A DNA stretch of 5,385 bases from contig JAZQWZ010000082.1 in NCBI GenBank assembly GCA_045632625.1, positions 1-5,385 of the forward strand, read 5' to 3'. Source of the stretch: Scatosoma sp045632625. GTDB taxonomy: Bacteria; Bacillota; Clostridia; Christensenellales; Borkfalkiaceae. Positions 1-5,385 of this stretch are shown here, in pieces. The number at the start of each line of letters is the position of its first letter. The stretch's first letter is position 1. Under the pieces are notes generated by a model. The model made no database searches and was not told where the DNA came from. It worked only from the letters and a program-made list of their open reading frames with translations. The position numbers were made by a program, and so were the translations under genes.

Positions 1-918
1 ATGGTGGGCGTTGCGGTAATTTTGTCAATTTTGGCGTTGGCAATTAGCTCGGCGTTGGCGGCGTGGATGGTGAAGCCTATTGTGAATATGACGGAAAAAG
101 CGCGGTTGTTCGCCGCAGGGGATTTCAACGTTCGATTTAGAGGTACGGCATACAGCAGGGAACTTTCCGAGTTGGCGTGGACGCTAGATTATGCGCGTGA
201 CGAGCTATCGAAAACGGACGAAATGCAAAAGCAGTTGATTGCCAACGTTTCTCACGATTTTAACACGCCGCTTACGATGGTAAAGGCGTATGCGTCCATG
301 ATTATGGAAATTTCGGGAGAGGTGAAGGAAAAGCGCGATAAACACGCGCAGGTTATTATCGACGAGGCGGATCGCTTGGCATCGCTGGTAACGGACGTGT
401 TGGATTTGTCCAAACTGCGCTCTGGTATTCAAGAATTAAACGTAGATACGTTGAATATGAGCGTGTATTTGCGCGAGATTATAGAGCGGTTTGCTTATTT
501 CCAAGACGAGCAAGGGTATGTGCTGGAAACGGACATCGACGATAACTTGTTTGCGGACGTGGACGAGCTGAAAATAGGACAAGTGCTGTATAATTTGATA
601 GGGAATGCCGTGAATTATACAGGCGAAGATAAAACAGTATACGTTGCTTTGAAAAAACTGGACGAAAGCAGTTTCCGTTTCTCTGTACGGGATACCGGGA
701 AGGGTATTGAGAAAGAAGAATTGGAAGCGATTTGGGATAGATATTATCGCTCGTCGGAGACGCATAAACGGCCTGTGCGCGGTACTGGGTTGGGACTTTC
801 TATCGTAAAAGCCGTGCTTGTACGGCATGATTTGGAGTTCGGTGTGGAAAGCGAAGTGGGGAAAGGCAGTATGTTTTTTGTCGACTTCCCGATATCAACT
901 GCAATGGAAGAAGTATAA
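1..918 (+). CDS. Sensor histidine kinase, C-terminal part (5' end probably outside window)
   Basis: This is a membrane two-component sensor kinase that autophosphorylates on His and passes phosphate to a response regulator. Visible in order: a hydrophobic helix at residues 3-24, best read as the second membrane segment; a HAMP linker at about 22-75, with the Pro at 26 and a GDF turn at 40-42; and a HisKA dimerisation helix with H-box SHDFNTPL at 84-91 (phospho-acceptor H85). The HATPase_c domain has N-box NLIGNAVNYT (198-207), G1 DTGKGI (231-236), an F-box-like IWDRYYR (244-250) and G2 GTGLGLSIVK (261-270). All ATP-binding boxes are intact, so the enzyme looks active. The first membrane helix and extracellular sensor are absent, so the ATG at position 1 is probably an internal Met and the gene starts further left. 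The H-box has FN where LR is usual. The cognate regulator is not in the window. The stimulus cannot be told from the sequence. Confidence 0.93.
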   Translation: MVGVAVILSILALAISSALAAWMVKPIVNMTEKARLFAAGDFNVRFRGTAYSRELSELAWTLDYARDELSKTDEMQKQLIANVSHDFNTPLTMVKAYASMIMEISGEVKEKRDKHAQVIIDEADRLASLVTDVLDLSKLRSGIQELNVDTLNMSVYLREIIERFAYFQDEQGYVLETDIDDNLFADVDELKIGQVLYNLIGNAVNYTGEDKTVYVALKKLDESSFRFSVRDTGKGIEKEELEAIWDRYYRSSETHKRPVRGTGLGLSIVKAVLVRHDLEFGVESEVGKGSMFFVDFPISTAMEEV

Positions 919-941
919 AAATACAAAAGCATGGGTCAGGT

Positions 942-1514
942 ATGCAAGCAAGAAAGAAAAGGGTAATGATAAAACAACGGTTTTCCGCCAAGCGCATTGC
1001 GCTGATGGCGGCGTTTGTTGCGCTTGCGTATGCAGTGAGTTTGCTGGATTTTCCTATCTTCCCCGCCGTGCCTTTTTTAAAACTGGATTTTGGCAACGTG
1101 TTTATTTTATTAATCGCGTTTTTGCTGGGGCCAGTGGAAGGGGTGATTGTGTGCGCGTTGAAGGAAAGCCTGCGTATTTTGGGCAGTAGCTCGGGCGGTG
1201 TGGGCGAGCTTGCAAATATGCTGATGACTACTTCGTTTATTTTGTTGCCGTCCCTTGTTTATCAATGGAAAAAAGGGTTGAAGGTGGTAATTCCGTCGCT
1301 TGTGTTGGGGTGCTGTATCGGTACGGCAACGGCACTGGTGGTGAATAGGTTTATTACCTTTCCGTTGTATTTGAAGGACGCGGCGGCGTCGGTGTTTATG
1401 GAAGGCTTTTGGTTTATTTTAGCATTTAATTTGATTAAAACGGCGGCGGTGTCCGTGCTGACGCTGCTTTTATATAAACGGCTTTCTAATTTTTTGAAGT
1501 CAATCAAAATATAG
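942..1514 (+). CDS. ribU: ECF transporter S component, RibU-like (riboflavin uptake)
   Basis: This is a substrate-binding membrane subunit of an energy-coupling factor vitamin transporter. It would bind riboflavin and work with a shared EcfA/EcfA'/EcfT module encoded elsewhere. The 190-residue length and about six hydrophobic segments (roughly 18-36, 51-63, 66-78, 90-107, 113-135, 153-177) fit S components. The first helix has the Ala-x3-Ala spacing (A23, A27, A31) used to contact EcfT. Family-like motifs are FPIFP (37-41), GGVGELAN (85-92), NRFITFPLY (135-143) and FNLIKT (162-167), which resemble RibU more than other vitamin S components. The start is uncertain. ATG 942 has a poorly spaced AGG just before it, while ATG 966 (Met9) gives a more typical N-terminus beginning MIKQRFSAKRIA, but its GGG lies only 2 nt upstream. 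It lies 23 nt after the kinase stop, with no room for an FMN riboswitch. The riboflavin assignment is inferred from motif resemblance. Confidence 0.82.
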   Translation: MQARKKRVMIKQRFSAKRIALMAAFVALAYAVSLLDFPIFPAVPFLKLDFGNVFILLIAFLLGPVEGVIVCALKESLRILGSSSGGVGELANMLMTTSFILLPSLVYQWKKGLKVVIPSLVLGCCIGTATALVVNRFITFPLYLKDAAASVFMEGFWFILAFNLIKTAAVSVLTLLLYKRLSNFLKSIKI

Positions 1515-1517
1515 GGC

Positions 1518-1523
1518 GGAGAG
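1518..1523 (+). promoter_or_regulatory. Probable ribosome binding site of tsaE
   Basis: GGAGAG lies 10 nt before the ATG at 1534, in the short gap after the ribU-like stop. A second purine run, AAAGG at 1527-1531, is too close to the start to be the main site. Confidence 0.5.
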
Positions 1524-1533
1524 AAAAAAGGCT

Positions 1534-1935
1534 ATGGCGAAATTGATATCCAAATCAAGCGAGCAAACGTTGGAGTTTGCCGAGCAATATGCAAAAACCT
1601 TGCGCCCCGGCGACGTGGTGATTTTAGACGGAGAAATGGGAGCAGGAAAAACGCTGTTTTCCAAGGGCGTGGCGATGGGACTCGGCATTGAGGAAGAAGT
1701 GACCAGCCCGACGTATGCGTATATGAATGATTATGACGGACGGCTGTTCCATTATGATTGTTACCGTATTGAAAGCGTGGAACAAGCGGAGCAGCTGGGG
1801 CTTGCGGATTATTTTGATATGGGCGGTATTTGTTTGGTGGAATGGGCGCAAAATATCGCGCCGCTTTTGCCGCGCGTAGTGAAACGCGTTATCATTAAAA
1901 AAATAAGTGAAAACGAGAGAGAGATAGAATATTGA
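1534..1935 (+). CDS. tsaE: tRNA t6A biosynthesis ATPase TsaE
   Basis: This is a small cytoplasmic P-loop ATPase that drives turnover of the TsaB-TsaD complex making N6-threonylcarbamoyladenosine at position 37 of ANN-decoding tRNAs. Visible: Walker A GEMGAGKT (33-40, with K39 and T40); the switch-like TSPTYAY (57-63) typical of the family; H-x-D-x-YR (HYDCYR, 73-78); and the VEW motif (102-104) near the C-terminal part of the fold. The length of 133 residues is within the usual range of this short family. The ATG start gives the expected short leader before the first strand, and the reading frame is intact. The gene sits 19 nt after the ribU-like gene and overlaps tsaB by 4 nt, the common tsaE-tsaB-rimI order in Bacillota. 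The partner TsaD and the TC-AMP synthase TsaC are not in the window. Confidence 0.95.
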   Translation: MAKLISKSSEQTLEFAEQYAKTLRPGDVVILDGEMGAGKTLFSKGVAMGLGIEEEVTSPTYAYMNDYDGRLFHYDCYRIESVEQAEQLGLADYFDMGGICLVEWAQNIAPLLPRVVKRVIIKKISENEREIEY

Positions 1936-2564
1936 AAAACTTTTTAGCGATAGATACAAGCAATGATTATATGAGCATCGTGGCGTGTAAGGACGGTGTG
2001 ATGACGACGGCGTTTTTAGCCGATTGCGCGATGCAGCATTCGGTGAATTTGATGCTTACAGTGCAGGACGTTTTATCGCGCGCGCAGTTGACCGTGGCGG
2101 AGTGTGACTTTTTCGCGGCGGCGGTGGGCGCAGGCTCGTTTACGGGGATTCGTATCGGGATTTCGGCTGCGAAGGGGTTTGCTTTGGCAGTAGGGAAACC
2201 GACCTTGGGCGTAACTTCTTTCGACGTGATTGCATATAATACGATGAAGCAAGAAAGCGGAAAGATTTTGTGTTTAATCAATGCGTTACATGACGCGTAT
2301 TACGCTTGCGGGTATCAAAACGGCGAAGTGTGCTATGCGCCTGCCTATTTGACGGAAGAAGAGGTGCTTGCGCTGGTTACGCAAGGGTATACCTTGTATG
2401 CCTGCGGAGATTTGCCGATTGCTAATAAGGCGGCGGTGCAGGTGGTTTCGCCTGTGGAAGGCTTACAAAAAGCTGTTTTGGCGCGTGCGAAACAAGGCGC
2501 TTTTGGCGATTTGGAAGCGTTGTACGTGAGAAAAAGCTCGGCGGAGATACAAAAATGCAAGTGA
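1932..2564 (+). CDS. tsaB: tRNA t6A biosynthesis protein TsaB (TTG start)
   Basis: This is an inactive ASKHA-fold paralogue of TsaD that dimerises with it and scaffolds the t6A-forming complex with TsaE. Visible: the first strand motif LAIDTS (5-10); an HSVNLM segment (36-41) in the place of the family's His-containing helix; the signature GAGSFTGIRIG (66-76) followed by ISAAKG; and a C-terminal LEALYVRKSSAE (194-205). At 210 residues it is slightly short but complete. The TTG start at 1932 is chosen because the next in-frame ATG (Met14) would remove the first strand motif. The TTG shares bases with the tsaE TGA stop (4-nt overlap), implying translational coupling; upstream there is only a GA-rich run (1915-1927), not a clear GGAGG. 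The signature has Ala67 where Pro is usual. Confidence 0.94.
   Translation: MKNFLAIDTSNDYMSIVACKDGVMTTAFLADCAMQHSVNLMLTVQDVLSRAQLTVAECDFFAAAVGAGSFTGIRIGISAAKGFALAVGKPTLGVTSFDVIAYNTMKQESGKILCLINALHDAYYACGYQNGEVCYAPAYLTEEEVLALVTQGYTLYACGDLPIANKAAVQVVSPVEGLQKAVLARAKQGAFGDLEALYVRKSSAEIQKCK
2543..2547 (+). promoter_or_regulatory. Ribosome binding site of rimI inside tsaB
   Basis: GGAGA lies 7 nt before the ATG at 2555, within the last codons of tsaB. It supports this start and the 10-nt gene overlap. Confidence 0.65.
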
Positions 2565-2992
2565 GCGTGCGTACGTTGACGGCGCAGGACGCACATCGCG
2601 TTGCGGAAATGGAAGCGGCGTGTTTTTCAGATGCGTGGGGGGTAGATAGCGTGTCTTCCACCATTGCGCGCAGGGATTTTTGCGGCGTGTGCGTGGAAGT
2701 GGACGGGGAGATGGTTGCGTATTTATTAGGCGGCGTTTTATTCGAGGATAGCGAAGTGTTGCGCGTTGCCGTACCGACTATGCATAGAAGGAAAGGATTT
2801 GGTGCGCTGACGTTAGATGAATTTTTATCGCGAGCAAAAGCGCAAGGCGCAACGCGCGTGTTTTTGGAAGTGCGCGCAGGGAATACGGCGGCGATCGGAC
2901 TGTACCATTCGCGCGGGTTTGAAAAGACGAGAATAAGGGAAAAGTATTACGACGGCGTGGAAGACGCGGTGGAGATGTTGAAAACTTTATAA
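2555..2992 (+). CDS. rimI: RimI-type GNAT N-acetyltransferase (ribosomal protein bS18 alanine)
   Basis: This is a cytoplasmic acetyltransferase that moves acetyl from acetyl-CoA to a protein N-terminus, classically ribosomal protein bS18. Visible: the acetyl-CoA pyrophosphate loop R-x-x-G-x-G (RRKGFG, 78-83); the RimI signature LEVRAGNTAAIGLYHSRGF (104-122), with E105 and Tyr117 spaced as the catalytic Glu and Tyr of enterobacterial RimI; and a C-terminal YYDGVEDAVEM (131-141), also typical. The 145-residue length is normal for the family. A GGAGA 7 nt upstream fixes the ATG start. The gene overlaps tsaB by 10 nt. The placement next to t6A genes is a widespread bacterial association, so the annotation rests on both motif and context. 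The exact target in this organism is inferred. Confidence 0.92.
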   Translation: MQVSVRTLTAQDAHRVAEMEAACFSDAWGVDSVSSTIARRDFCGVCVEVDGEMVAYLLGGVLFEDSEVLRVAVPTMHRRKGFGALTLDEFLSRAKAQGATRVFLEVRAGNTAAIGLYHSRGFEKTRIREKYYDGVEDAVEMLKTL

Positions 2993-3010
2993 AGGGGGCG
3001 AAACGCAAAC

Positions 3011-3017
3011 GGAGAAG
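3011..3017 (+). promoter_or_regulatory. Shine-Dalgarno-like GGAGAAG upstream of the hydrolase, at odds with the GTG start
   Basis: GGAGAAG begins in the gap after rimI. Its GGAG core is 15 nt from the GTG at 3030, which is too far for a normal site, but 6 nt from an in-frame ATT at 3021. A purine run, AGGGGG at 2993-2998, lies further upstream and could serve a start near 3009 (ACG) only if non-canonical codons are used. There is no in-frame ATG between the in-frame stop at 2979 and 3030. Confidence 0.4.
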
Positions 3018-3029
3018 AAAATTGACGGT

Positions 3030-3725
3030 GTGGCGTACGTACAAAAGGGAAAGGGAAAGCATTTGTTGCTTTTACACGGATACTTATCGTCGAAGGAAGC
3101 GTTTGCGGCGCAGATAGAGTATTTTTCAAAATTTTTCCGCGTGACGGCGATTGATTTTATCGGGTTTGGCAATAGCACGTCCTTAACGATGCCGTTTTCC
3201 GTGGGAGAGTATGCCAAGTGGCTGCAAGCCGTTATGGAGCAGTTGAAGCTACAAAAACCGCACGTAATTGCGCATTCGTTTGGGTGCAGGGTGGCGGTGA
3301 AAGCGGCAAGCGAAAATGCCGATTTGTTTGATAAAATCGTATTGACAGGGCCTGCCGGAATTATTGTCAACCGTGGGTTTAAATACAAGTGCAAGGTGCG
3401 GGTTTATCGGCTTGTCAAAAGATTTTTTCCGCGGTTTGCCGAGCGGCGGTTTGGGAGCAAGGAATATCGCTCGCTATCGCCGATTATGAAGGAAAGCTAT
3501 AAAAAAATCGTTAATGAGGATTTGCGCGGATGCGCGCAAAAGGTGAAAAATCAAGTGCTGATCGTGCAGGGTGAAAGCGATGAGGTAACTACGCTGAAAG
3601 AAGCCAAGGTGTACGAAAGTGCGTTTGAAAACGGGAAACTGGTAAAGATGCAGGGCGGACATTTTGCGTTTGCGGAGCGGCCGCTTGTTTTTAATTTGGC
3701 GGTAGAGGAATTTTTGTATGGATGA
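3030..3725 (+). CDS. Alpha/beta-fold hydrolase, substrate unknown (start uncertain)
   Basis: This is a predicted cytoplasmic serine hydrolase of the alpha/beta fold. Numbered from GTG 3030 it has 231 residues. Visible: the oxyanion-hole strand ending LLLLHGY (12-18); an IDFIGFGNS loop (41-49); the nucleophile elbow AHSFGCR (81-87), with Ser83 and Ala in place of the first Gly of G-x-S-x-G; the acid strand LIVQGESDEVT (177-187), with D184; and the catalytic His in QGGHFAF (208-214), H211. A complete Ser-Asp-His triad is therefore present. The cap region (about 112-165) is basic, with a run of Lys and Arg. No signal peptide is seen. The reading frame stays open upstream to 2982, so the protein may begin up to several residues earlier. 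The stop overlaps the next gene by 8 nt, which suggests coupled translation with the Mur ligase. The reaction cannot be inferred; esterase, thioesterase and lipase-like roles are all possible. Confidence 0.86.
   Translation: MAYVQKGKGKHLLLLHGYLSSKEAFAAQIEYFSKFFRVTAIDFIGFGNSTSLTMPFSVGEYAKWLQAVMEQLKLQKPHVIAHSFGCRVAVKAASENADLFDKIVLTGPAGIIVNRGFKYKCKVRVYRLVKRFFPRFAERRFGSKEYRSLSPIMKESYKKIVNEDLRGCAQKVKNQVLIVQGESDEVTTLKEAKVYESAFENGKLVKMQGGHFAFAERPLVFNLAVEEFLYG
3704..3709 (+). promoter_or_regulatory. Ribosome binding site of the Mur ligase gene
   Basis: AGAGGA lies 8 nt before the ATG at 3718, inside the last codons of the hydrolase. It supports ATG 3718 over the out-of-frame ATG at 3722. Confidence 0.65.
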
Positions 3726-5331
3726 GGTTTTGCAAAGAATAGCGGCGTGTTTGCTGTGTAGCACTACGTTTTGCTTAGCAAGCGTGAAAATTGCTGGTGC
3801 GATGCAACAAGCGGGATATAAAAGCGGTCGGTTTTTGACTTGGCTGTCGGCGAAAGAAAATATGCTATTTAACCGATTGTGCGTGCTAGCGTTGTGTTTG
3901 GCGTTGACCTGCGGTATTACGGCGCTTTGCTTTTCGTTTTTGGGCGTACGGGCGGCGCTTACAATTTCCGCTTTGCCGTTTATAGGGCTGATGATTTGCT
4001 ATTTGGTAGCGGATAGAAAATACGCATTAAAAGTGCAAGTGCAATGGACTTCACGTTTGAAACGCTTGTTTGTTTTGTATGCGTTTTTGGTGGCGTGCGT
4101 CACCTATTTCTTTATTGCTTTGCTTGGCGTTTTGAGCAAGGCGAACGGTTCGTTTACCTATGCGTTGATTGCCTACGTGCCCTTTGCTTTGACAGTGATT
4201 TTGCTGCCGTTCTTGCTGGCGTTGGCGGCTGTGATGATCGCTCCGTTTGAGAATGCGCGAAACGCGAAATTTGTCAAACGCGCAGGGCAGGTATTAGACG
4301 AAAGCAAGATTATTCGCGTGGCGGTCGTGGGAAGCTACGGCAAAACGAGCGTGAAAAATATTTTGAAAACGATTTTAGATGAGAAATACAGTGTGGTGGC
4401 AACGCCGCAATCGTACAATACGCCGATGGGGATTGCGAAAACGGTATTATCCCCTGCGTTTGCGGATAAGCAGGTTTTGATAGCGGAAATGGGCGCGCGA
4501 AAGCAGGGCGACGTGCAGGAACTTGTCGATTTGGTAAAACCCGATTTTGCGGTGTTCACGGGGGTATGCGAACAGCATATGCTTTCGTTTGGCTCGGTGG
4601 AAAACGCGTTTGAAGAAAAGAGCGCGGTGGTGCGCGCGGAGGCGTTTTGCGTATGCGGCGAAAGCTTACAAGCACGCATGCAAGCGGCGTTTGAAGAAGA
4701 TTTTTTGCGGGAAACCGTTGTATTTGCCGGCTTGAAAAACGTGGAAAATTTACAGCTTTTGCCTACCTGCACGAAGTTTACGCTGGTGCTTGGCGAAGAG
4801 CGTGTAGACGTGGAAACGACTTTGCTTGGGGAGCACGCAGCGGAAAATATTGCGCTTGCGGCGGTGCTGGCGTATGAGGCGTTGGGTGTGTCGGCGGAAC
4901 AAATTGCGCGCGGCATTGCCAAGCTGCAACCTATCCCCCACCGTTTACAGCTTATGGAAAGCGGCGGCGCGTATATTTTAGACGACGCGTACAATAGCAA
5001 TATCGTAGGCGCGAAACAGGCGCTTGACGCGTTGTCGAGATTTGAAAAGGGGAAATGCGTAGTAACCCCCGGGCTTGTGGAATGCGGTATTTTAGAACAA
5101 CAGCTCAACGGCGAGTTAGGCGCGTATATCGCGAAGGTGCAGCCTGATAAAGTGATACTTGTGGGGCAAACGCTTGTGTGCGCGGTGAAGCGTGGATACG
5201 AGAGCGCAGGCGGAAACAAGGACGCGCTTGTGATTGCGAAAACACTTGACGATGCCAAGCCGCATATTGCCGAATTTTTAGGCGAAGGGGATTGCGTGCT
5301 GTTTTTGAACGATTTGCCCGACGTGTACTAA
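3718..5331 (+). CDS. Membrane-anchored MurF-like Mur ligase family protein
   Basis: This is a predicted ATP-dependent amide ligase of the Mur family, by motif closest to MurF, which joins D-Ala-D-Ala to UDP-MurNAc-tripeptide. The first ~178 residues are a membrane domain with about four to five hydrophobic segments (roughly 8-28, 52-75, 78-98, 115-138, 148-175). Next is the Mur central domain: P-loop GSYGKTS (205-211), YNTPMGIAKTVL (233-244), AEMGARKQGDV (256-266) and QHMLSFGS (287-294). The C-terminal domain follows: GEHAAENIALAA (371-382), PIPHRLQ (405-411), DDAYNSN (422-428) and the MurF-like TPGLVECG (450-457). The usual MurF N-terminal UDP-sugar-binding domain is not visible. At 537 residues it is longer than ordinary MurF (about 450). 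I recall TM-containing MurF-like proteins from other Bacillota, so this is probably a known architecture. The acceptor substrate is unproven: it could be MurF activity at the membrane or a related ligation. No zinc ribbon or MurT-type C-terminal domain is seen. Confidence 0.88.
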   Translation: MDEVLQRIAACLLCSTTFCLASVKIAGAMQQAGYKSGRFLTWLSAKENMLFNRLCVLALCLALTCGITALCFSFLGVRAALTISALPFIGLMICYLVADRKYALKVQVQWTSRLKRLFVLYAFLVACVTYFFIALLGVLSKANGSFTYALIAYVPFALTVILLPFLLALAAVMIAPFENARNAKFVKRAGQVLDESKIIRVAVVGSYGKTSVKNILKTILDEKYSVVATPQSYNTPMGIAKTVLSPAFADKQVLIAEMGARKQGDVQELVDLVKPDFAVFTGVCEQHMLSFGSVENAFEEKSAVVRAEAFCVCGESLQARMQAAFEEDFLRETVVFAGLKNVENLQLLPTCTKFTLVLGEERVDVETTLLGEHAAENIALAAVLAYEALGVSAEQIARGIAKLQPIPHRLQLMESGGAYILDDAYNSNIVGAKQALDALSRFEKGKCVVTPGLVECGILEQQLNGELGAYIAKVQPDKVILVGQTLVCAVKRGYESAGGNKDALVIAKTLDDAKPHIAEFLGEGDCVLFLNDLPDVY

Positions 5332-5385
5332 ATACGAAAAACACAAAAGAATAAGAACGAGAAACACCAAAGCGGACGAATACGA
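5332..5385 (+). other. Short downstream tail with no supported feature
   Basis: This purine- and A-rich segment after the Mur ligase stop shows no hairpin followed by a T run, so no terminator is supported. No start codon with a ribosome binding site is seen either. Two frames are open to the edge but too short to judge. The transcript may continue to the right. Confidence 0.5.

Noticed and set aside
436..828. 130-codon minus-strand frame inside the kinase
   Set aside because: It is antisense to the HATPase_c domain, with no motif and no ribosome binding site that would support it.
919..941. Possible promoter or riboswitch between kinase and ribU
   Set aside because: The gap is too short for a riboswitch. 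The TATAAA at 914-919 has no -35 box at proper spacing; the nearest TTG-like hexamer is about 30 nt away.
818..1189. 123-codon plus-strand frame spanning the kinase/ribU junction
   Set aside because: It overlaps two well-supported genes in a different frame, shows no domain, and reads as a shifted copy of their sequence.
2993..3029. Possible terminator after rimI
   Set aside because: The 37-nt gap has a G run and purines but no inverted repeat followed by T residues.
4335..5258. Long open frame of 307 codons on the minus strand inside the Mur ligase gene
   Set aside because: It is fully antisense to a gene with clear Mur motifs. Its product is Ser/Thr/Ala-rich without recognisable domains, as expected from the complement of this codon usage.
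3718..5331. Mur ligase as MurT of the MurT-GatD lipid II amidation complex
   Set aside because: No GatD-like amidotransferase is adjacent within the window, no Cys4 zinc ribbon is seen, and the C-terminal domain carries MurF-like DDAYNSN and PGLVECG motifs.
1..5385. CRISPR array, tRNA/rRNA genes, insertion sequences or phage genes
   Set aside because: No regularly spaced repeats, transposase or integrase motifs, or tRNA-like cloverleaf were found by eye; coding sequence fills almost the whole window.

Overview
The window reads as one stretch of co-directional, tightly packed genes, all on the + strand, from an uncultured-type low-to-mid GC Bacillota, most likely a Clostridia-like anaerobe. 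Four things suggest this: the tsaE-tsaB-rimI gene order; an ECF-type vitamin transporter S component; a membrane-anchored MurF-like ligase of a type I recall from Bacillota; and cysteine-rich proteins with non-ATG starts. The taxonomic inference is from content and style only; no marker RNA is present.

Layout. 1-918 is the C-terminal part of a sensor histidine kinase (last membrane helix, HAMP, HisKA, HATPase_c). Its sensor part and probable response regulator would lie left of the window. 942-1514 is a RibU-like riboflavin ECF S component. 1534-1935 (tsaE), 1932-2564 (tsaB) and 2555-2992 (rimI) form an overlapping trio for tRNA t6A modification and ribosomal protein N-acetylation. 3030-3725 is an alpha/beta hydrolase with an unclear start codon. 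It overlaps by 8 nt the last gene, 3718-5331, a Mur ligase whose usual UDP-MurNAc-binding N-terminal domain is replaced by a multi-helix membrane domain. 5332-5385 holds no supported feature.

Gaps between genes are at most 37 nt, and I see no hairpin-plus-T-run terminator or riboswitch. The whole set is therefore plausibly one transcript, or at least has strong read-through. The operon mixes signalling, vitamin uptake, translation-fidelity housekeeping and cell-wall precursor ligation. The closest functional couplings suggested by overlap are tsaE/tsaB/rimI and hydrolase/Mur ligase.

I did not find a clearly undescribed system. The points most worth checking are the membrane Mur ligase coupled to a hydrolase, the hydrolase start codon, and the altered H-box of the kinase.
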